Position numbers and translations under genes: made by a program. From Phoronis australis (lineage: Eukaryota > Phoronida > Phoronidae), in assembly GCA_002633005.1 (NCBI GenBank), contig NMRA01000026.1, positions 1,043,277 through 1,107,276 on the forward strand: a DNA stretch of 64,000 nt, in the 5' to 3' direction. A model generated the notes under the pieces. The model worked only from the letters and a program-made list of their open reading frames with translations. It was not told the origin of the DNA and ran no database searches. The first letter of the stretch is position 1. Each line of letters opens with the position of its first letter. Shown piece by piece: positions 54,501 to 60,500 of the stretch.

Positions 54501-57500
54501 TTTTCAGACTTGATGTGGACGCTTTACCTCAAAGTATGTCTTGAAAGGTTGCAATCAAAATCGTCATTGAGCATAAAAATGGACGCTATTCAACACACAG
54601 GTGATGTTTTCCAACGAGCTTGTGACTGTGGGAAGTTGTCTGCCACCATGTTTTTGGAGTGGGTAAGTTTGGCAGGACTTTCACAACTTAGCATCAGTAT
54701 GACAACCCTCATTGTAATTTAACCTGTGTTTGAACAACTTGCCTTTGAACCATCGCCCCTGTGGCTTATGAAAAGTGATGTAAGTAATTATCTCCCATGA
54801 ATTGCACCAGTTCCTATAGTGCGCATAACACATGTGCGGACCAATTTTTGTCCTGTCACTTTCCCCATCAAGAGGACGCTTGGATGATCAGGATGCAAGT
54901 TGCCCCTGGGGGAACTCCTGATGTGGAACTGGCAGTCTAGACACATGCTGAGAAGGCTTTGATCATCAGCACTAATTATCAAGTGTCTCATTGAGGACAA
55001 TCTCCTGGCAGTAGTTGGAAAATGGGAATTGTGTGGAATGAAAGTAGTTCCTACGTGGGTTGTTAACGTACTTTAGCCTATTATTTGGTCATGTGGTTCC
55101 ACACTACAAAGTGGTGCAAAAATTGGAGGAAACTTCCGTGCGAGAGATGCACATGAACTTAATCTCTGGTGCCCATGTTTTAGACCATCCCTAGGAGAAT
55201 AAGTTAGTCTGTTTTGAGTTGATTTTTTACAAAATATGGTTATTGCGTCCATGCGTGCTTAGGCTGCAGGGCTGGACCCATTACTAATCACCTGGTTATG
55301 ACTCATGAGACGCCCTCCTCCCTCCAGACATCAGTTTCTTGGCGAATGAACAAAAGGTACCTTACTCTGTGTTCACCTTAAACATGGTAGCCAGGAGAAG
55401 GTCTAATAATTCTCATGTTAATAATTCTCATGTGTTGTGGCAAGGTCTTGACCAATGGCTTCTGGCCAAAGTCAGCTCATCAAGTCAACATTATCTTACC
55501 CTTGTTGTGTATCCCCTTACTTGAAAAATGGTCTTTTAACTGTGTGTATTATGTAAGAGACTTCTTATCTGTTGATTACTTTTAAAATTGATGTTTCTTC
55601 AGTGAAGAACCTCTGACTGTTCTTGCTGGTGGGATAGTTCTTGTGATATCTTGCTGTTTGTTTATATGTTGTCATGTAAGACAAGAATTCTTTGGGTCTT
55701 TGATCTTTATGGCTGAGTGGAAAGTGGTGGTTTAGGATGTTATGCTGTAGGGCTGGAATGTGACTATTATCAACGCCCCTCCATCCCCCCATGTCCTATG
55801 CAGTATTATTACTGTATGTGGTTTAGGTTGAAAAGTTTCTTTCTTGGAGGGATTGGGGGGGGGTTATAGTCACTTTGAATAATCTCAGATGCATACGCCA
55901 CCTATCAGGCTGAGGAGGGATTTGTTGCACACCTCCAGCTACCCCTGAACTCACGTCCGTAAAATTTCATTCTTCCTATTGCTAATACATATTGGACAAT
56001 GAAAATGGTGTACTTTTTAGACGTTCTTTTAAAATTTCTCCATTAGTTTTTGCTAGTTTCAAATCTTACTACATGAGTTTTGAGAAAAGTTTACAAGTCT
56101 CGTGCATGTTGATCTGCTGATGGTTGCCTAGATGAGAATATTCATAGAAAAAGAATGTTTCAGAGTAGTTAAAAAGGACAGAAACAGTCAAACAAGCTGC
56201 TGCAGTCAGAAAAGATATACCGGTATGCTTTCCATAACGTAAACACTCATAACCATCTGCCCAAACTACTGTCCAGCCCATAATAATTCATGGTTGTATA
56301 TATCACTAGTTTACAGTCAATTAAGATCTGTCTTCTCATAAAAAGTGCCCTAAACAGTGCCGAACAGCGGCACAACATGCCTCTGTTGATACACTGCACT
56401 ATTCACTTTGTATCTATTGCATCACTAATGTGTGCTTAGGTCCTGTACTCCATCTGTCATGGTATCTGTTGCCAATGTGCTTCATCTTCAGGCTTTGTCT
56501 GTCAGTGTTACCATTCTCTGGCTGTAAACACAGACTGAGTTATGATAAACATCTACCTGTGGGTTATGGTCAGTCTAGTGCACAACATGGTTCTTCATCC
56601 CATTCTTCCAACAACAAAACACTTGGTGAGAAAGATATCATCAAATAAGTATTTCTGCATGTGCCAGAAACATGGGGAAGCTTTGTGAGTGCTTGGGATT
56701 ACAGAGAGGGACTGTTAGACTATGTGGGGGTGGTTCATATCCATGTCTAATTCAGAGTGGTAAAAAGTTAAAAACTTTTGTTCTTGACATCTATAAGTAC
56801 TTAATCAATGCAGACATTTTAGACATCTGCAGGTATCATGACTGAGTCTCCATTAGTCTTCACGCTCCCTTCAGGTGTCACTAGGTGAAATGTAGGAGTG
56901 TGCAAATGTTTTACTACCTCCAGCCTTGTTTATTAGAAAGTTTAGATTTTCAAGTATTTGTGGAAGCTAGCAAAGAATTTTTTAGATTACATTGAGGTTG
57001 CTGTGAACCATACGTCTCTATTCACTTTCAGCTCTATTTTACAAGTAGTGTGTTTTTGCTATTTTTCAATGTGGCTTAAAGCTCATACGCTGCCTGTGAC
57101 CAAAATGTCGATTTTCTTCATGTGTGTGTGGGTTTGTTTCAAGCTCATCCCATGTTTGGACTAACCTTCAGGTCAGTGTTTGAATTGAAATACTCTAAAA
57201 TTGTGGGCTGTCCGTTAAGCCTGGCATGTCTGTCGAAAAGTTTTTTTTTTATTCATCTGGGATAGGCATCTCGGAGATATTAGCTTAGATAAGAGCTAAA
57301 ACAATATCAACTGTTGTCATTTGTGGATTTTATTTTAAATTACGTGACTTGACCAGTTACATATGCTCAATTTAAGTTGCTGCTACATAGCCATTGGTTT
57401 TGATTCCACGCTACTGCTAATTTCTGAAAATTTACTTTTCTTATCAAGAATGAAAATAATAAGTGAAGATAGGTACCTTGATGTAAGTTTACAGCCGTTT

Positions 57501-60500
57501 CGACCCTATATCCCGGACTTGATTCACTATCGTGTGCACCCTCTGTGGTTAAGAATAAAACGATAAAAACAGTTAAACAGCACTGGGGATTCCCAAGTCG
57601 TTTCACAAACCGAATAACTCTATTCGGTCCATCCTCCTATCAGTGAAAGATGTTTCACCCCCCCTTCAAGAGGTGTGGTGTGATCTACAAATACAAGTGT
57701 GGTGAGTGTCCTGACAATTATATCGGTGTGACGGGTCGCCAATTATCGACCAGGGTTAAGGACCATCGTCACACCAACCTTAGACCTACTACTACTGTGG
57801 AAGAGTATGCAAGAGATCTTCGTCACCAGATCTCTGATGAGGACTTCAGTATATTATGTCTATATCCAGAGAAGTGGAAGCGCAGGGTACGAAAAGCAGA
57901 CCTAGTCTCAACAGAGGCCCTGGTGTCTGTTACGGGATTCCCCCCGACATTAGGGAATCCCCGGTACTGTTTTTATCGTTTTATTCTACAACGACAGGGG
58001 GCGCACCGAGTGTTGAATGAAGTGCGTGAGATATGGATGAAATGGCTGTACACATGCCACATCAAGGTGCGGTTCTTTGGTTACAAAAGGTATCTTCACT
58101 TAGTATTTTCATCACTTCAATGGAACACAGTAATATACATAGTCTTATCAAGAGTGCCATTTTAAATCGAAATATACTGTGCTGACAAGTACAAATTAAA
58201 TGACTTTCTTCTTGAATACAGTTGTCTGGACAAAAAGGCGCACTCTATCAGATTCGGAATGGCCATCGGTTTCTACAACAAAGCTATGATTTTCACATAG
58301 AAATTATGTAAAAAAAATTGCACAAAGTTTTGTGGTTGAGTCCTAATAAAAAGTAAATGAACACGTCCTAATAAAAAGTAAATGAACACTGTTGGCGTAT
58401 AGGGAGTTTAAAGGGAGAATTACAAACAGGGCTACGTTAGTCTCGGTTGAGACTCTGTAAAAATGTCATAAAATGGTGTCAGTGAAATGTGCCTCGGATA
58501 TGTACTCAGTTTTAAGTTAAAAAACATTTAAACTTGGAATTATTTTCAGCAGTCATTGCTCTGCCAACCCTACAAATCAAAATCTAGAACATGCTATGAA
58601 AGAATATTGATAAGCATAGCCTCACAGGTAGCATCTTTTTGCTCAGCCAATTGCATGAATTAAACCATCGTGAGTGGTTATAAGTGAATGTTTGGAAAAG
58701 TAGCTGGTGGTCATTGAACTGAACTTGAGCATTTAACCAACTGAACACTGTACATGATCAAAAACACTGAAATTGTGACATCTGTCCTAGTCATCTGTTT
58801 TTCACTTTTCAGCAGATGATTGTTTGGAGATAACAGGGCTTAACTCCTGGAAATCAGATTATTTAACACTGATAAGTTATCTGTCAAGGTTGTTTGGAAA
58901 ATTGGAACAAATGTTCTTCAGAGGGCCAGCAGTATTAATTGGGTGTTGCTTAAGACATATTGTTTTCTACAGCTGGACAGTTGTGAGACTGAGATAATGT
59001 GAGTTGAAGAACAAATATTTAGCTGGAACTTGCATACCCTACCCATCTGAGATAACACCCTGGGTACTTAATTTGAGAATTTCAAAAAATCAGGAGATGG
59101 GATTTGAGCCGACCACTGACTTTTAAAAACAAAATTTCTGAGAAGTCGGGGAAACTGCATGGGCAGCCTGGCATCTTCAAGTAGGTATAAACAAATGAAT
59201 TGCACCACGGTATAAGCAATCTTCATGTTGGCCAAAGAAATCTTAATCTCCATAAAAACATTCATAAAATCTAAAATAAAGATAAAAATGACCAAGAAGT
59301 AATAAATGTGCATTGTCCAAGTTACAACTCGCAATTGTAAATAGCGTTCCCTTTAGAGGTAATTAAAGTCATCAAAATTACCAATATTATAATACGAGAC
59401 ATGCTAAAAATAATCGGCTTCCATTCAACCATCATGGCGGAATTTCATGTAATTTGTGTGATGAGTTTGGCACATATTGATGAGAAAATCAAGTTTACAG
59501 TGGCAAATGTAGATGAAGACGTAATCAAGCAACTTCATTTAGTGCCTGACATATCCTATCAAATTGGGAACACTAACTTTACATGTAAATATGTCTGATA
59601 ATGTACTCTAGGCAGAGATTTAAGATGGCACTGGATGAAACTTCAAGGAAAATTATTATGTACCCATGCTAATTCAATTTTGGTAGCGGTCTTTTTGAGG
59701 TTTTAGTCATCGGATACAGGTCTAATGATTCCAAAAGAGTATACATTTTATCTCAGTAAATTATATATTTTTGAAACTAGAAAGCCAGTAGAATTTGATT
59801 TTGACTTTTTACCATTTTGCCATTAATTAGGTCATGTGACCGTGTATTTTTAATAAGATTTAATTAGAGAAAGCAAGGTACATTCATGGGAAAACAGTAA
59901 CATCGATAACATAATTTTGATTGATATAAATGTTCGAGATGAAATCTCAAAAACACTGTAGCATTTTTCAGAATTATCTTTTCACTGCAGATTTTACTGT
60001 TTTCATGAAAATCTATTTTTGATAGCCCCTCATGCAAAAGTGGACATTTGAAAAAAATCTCCAACTGCATTTTACAGAACAGTGCATAAAGAGGTGTATT
60101 TGAAAGTTCTGTATGAATCTCTTCATCCTTTTTTTGACATATGTTCTGAAGTTAACGGAATAAGAAATGTTTCTATGGTCCTTAAAGCTTTCATTTACCT
60201 GTTAGCTATAAATGAAATTTCTTTTAAGCAATTCTTGTAATAGGTTTTCGTTTTTTTTGGCTGAAGCAAAATGATTGCACAAGCCTCTTAGTCGTTCCAG
60301 GAAGATATCGTGGGATGCACTGGAATCATTGTGAAGTTGAAATACGCAACTGAAATATTGACTGCTGTCTTTATTCAAGGCTGTTGAGGTTAAGGTCAAT
60401 TCTATTTTTATTGTTCTAGTGTTGTGAGAACAAACCCATCTATGAACCCAATAACTTCCTGTTCTGAGCACACTGAAGCCATTCAACCCATTACATGTCA

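Larger units (their letters stand above)
17981..54507 (+). other. UTP6: UTP6 intron 9, 36.5 kb
   Basis: It is bounded by GTAAGA (after exon 9) and CTTTTTTTCAG (before exon 10). Joining the two exons restores a phase-1 codon and family continuity, so this is one intron and not two genes. It contains an antisense membrane-protein gene (21654-22427), an inverted-repeat element with an assembly gap, two SINEs, one copy of the CTAGTGGC repeat, a diffuse ~450-bp repeat and small tandem duplications. In the parts between listed features (18.0-18.7, 19.1-21.6, 22.4-29.8, 30.1-33.4, 35.3-37.7, 38.1-39.7, 40.2-46.0, 46.6-48.7, 49.3-50.2 and 50.6-51.9 kb) I see no supported gene. Confidence 0.85.

Noticed and set aside
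17981-54507. Two separate genes (5' half and 3' half of UTP6) instead of one gene with a huge intron
   Set aside because: The codon phase and family continuity across exons 9 and 10 are exact; no terminal exon or new start was seen.
57360-57566. Plus-strand open frame ahead of the GIY-YIG frame as a possible reverse transcriptase end
   Set aside because: No RT motif is visible, and its end is the left inverted-repeat arm.
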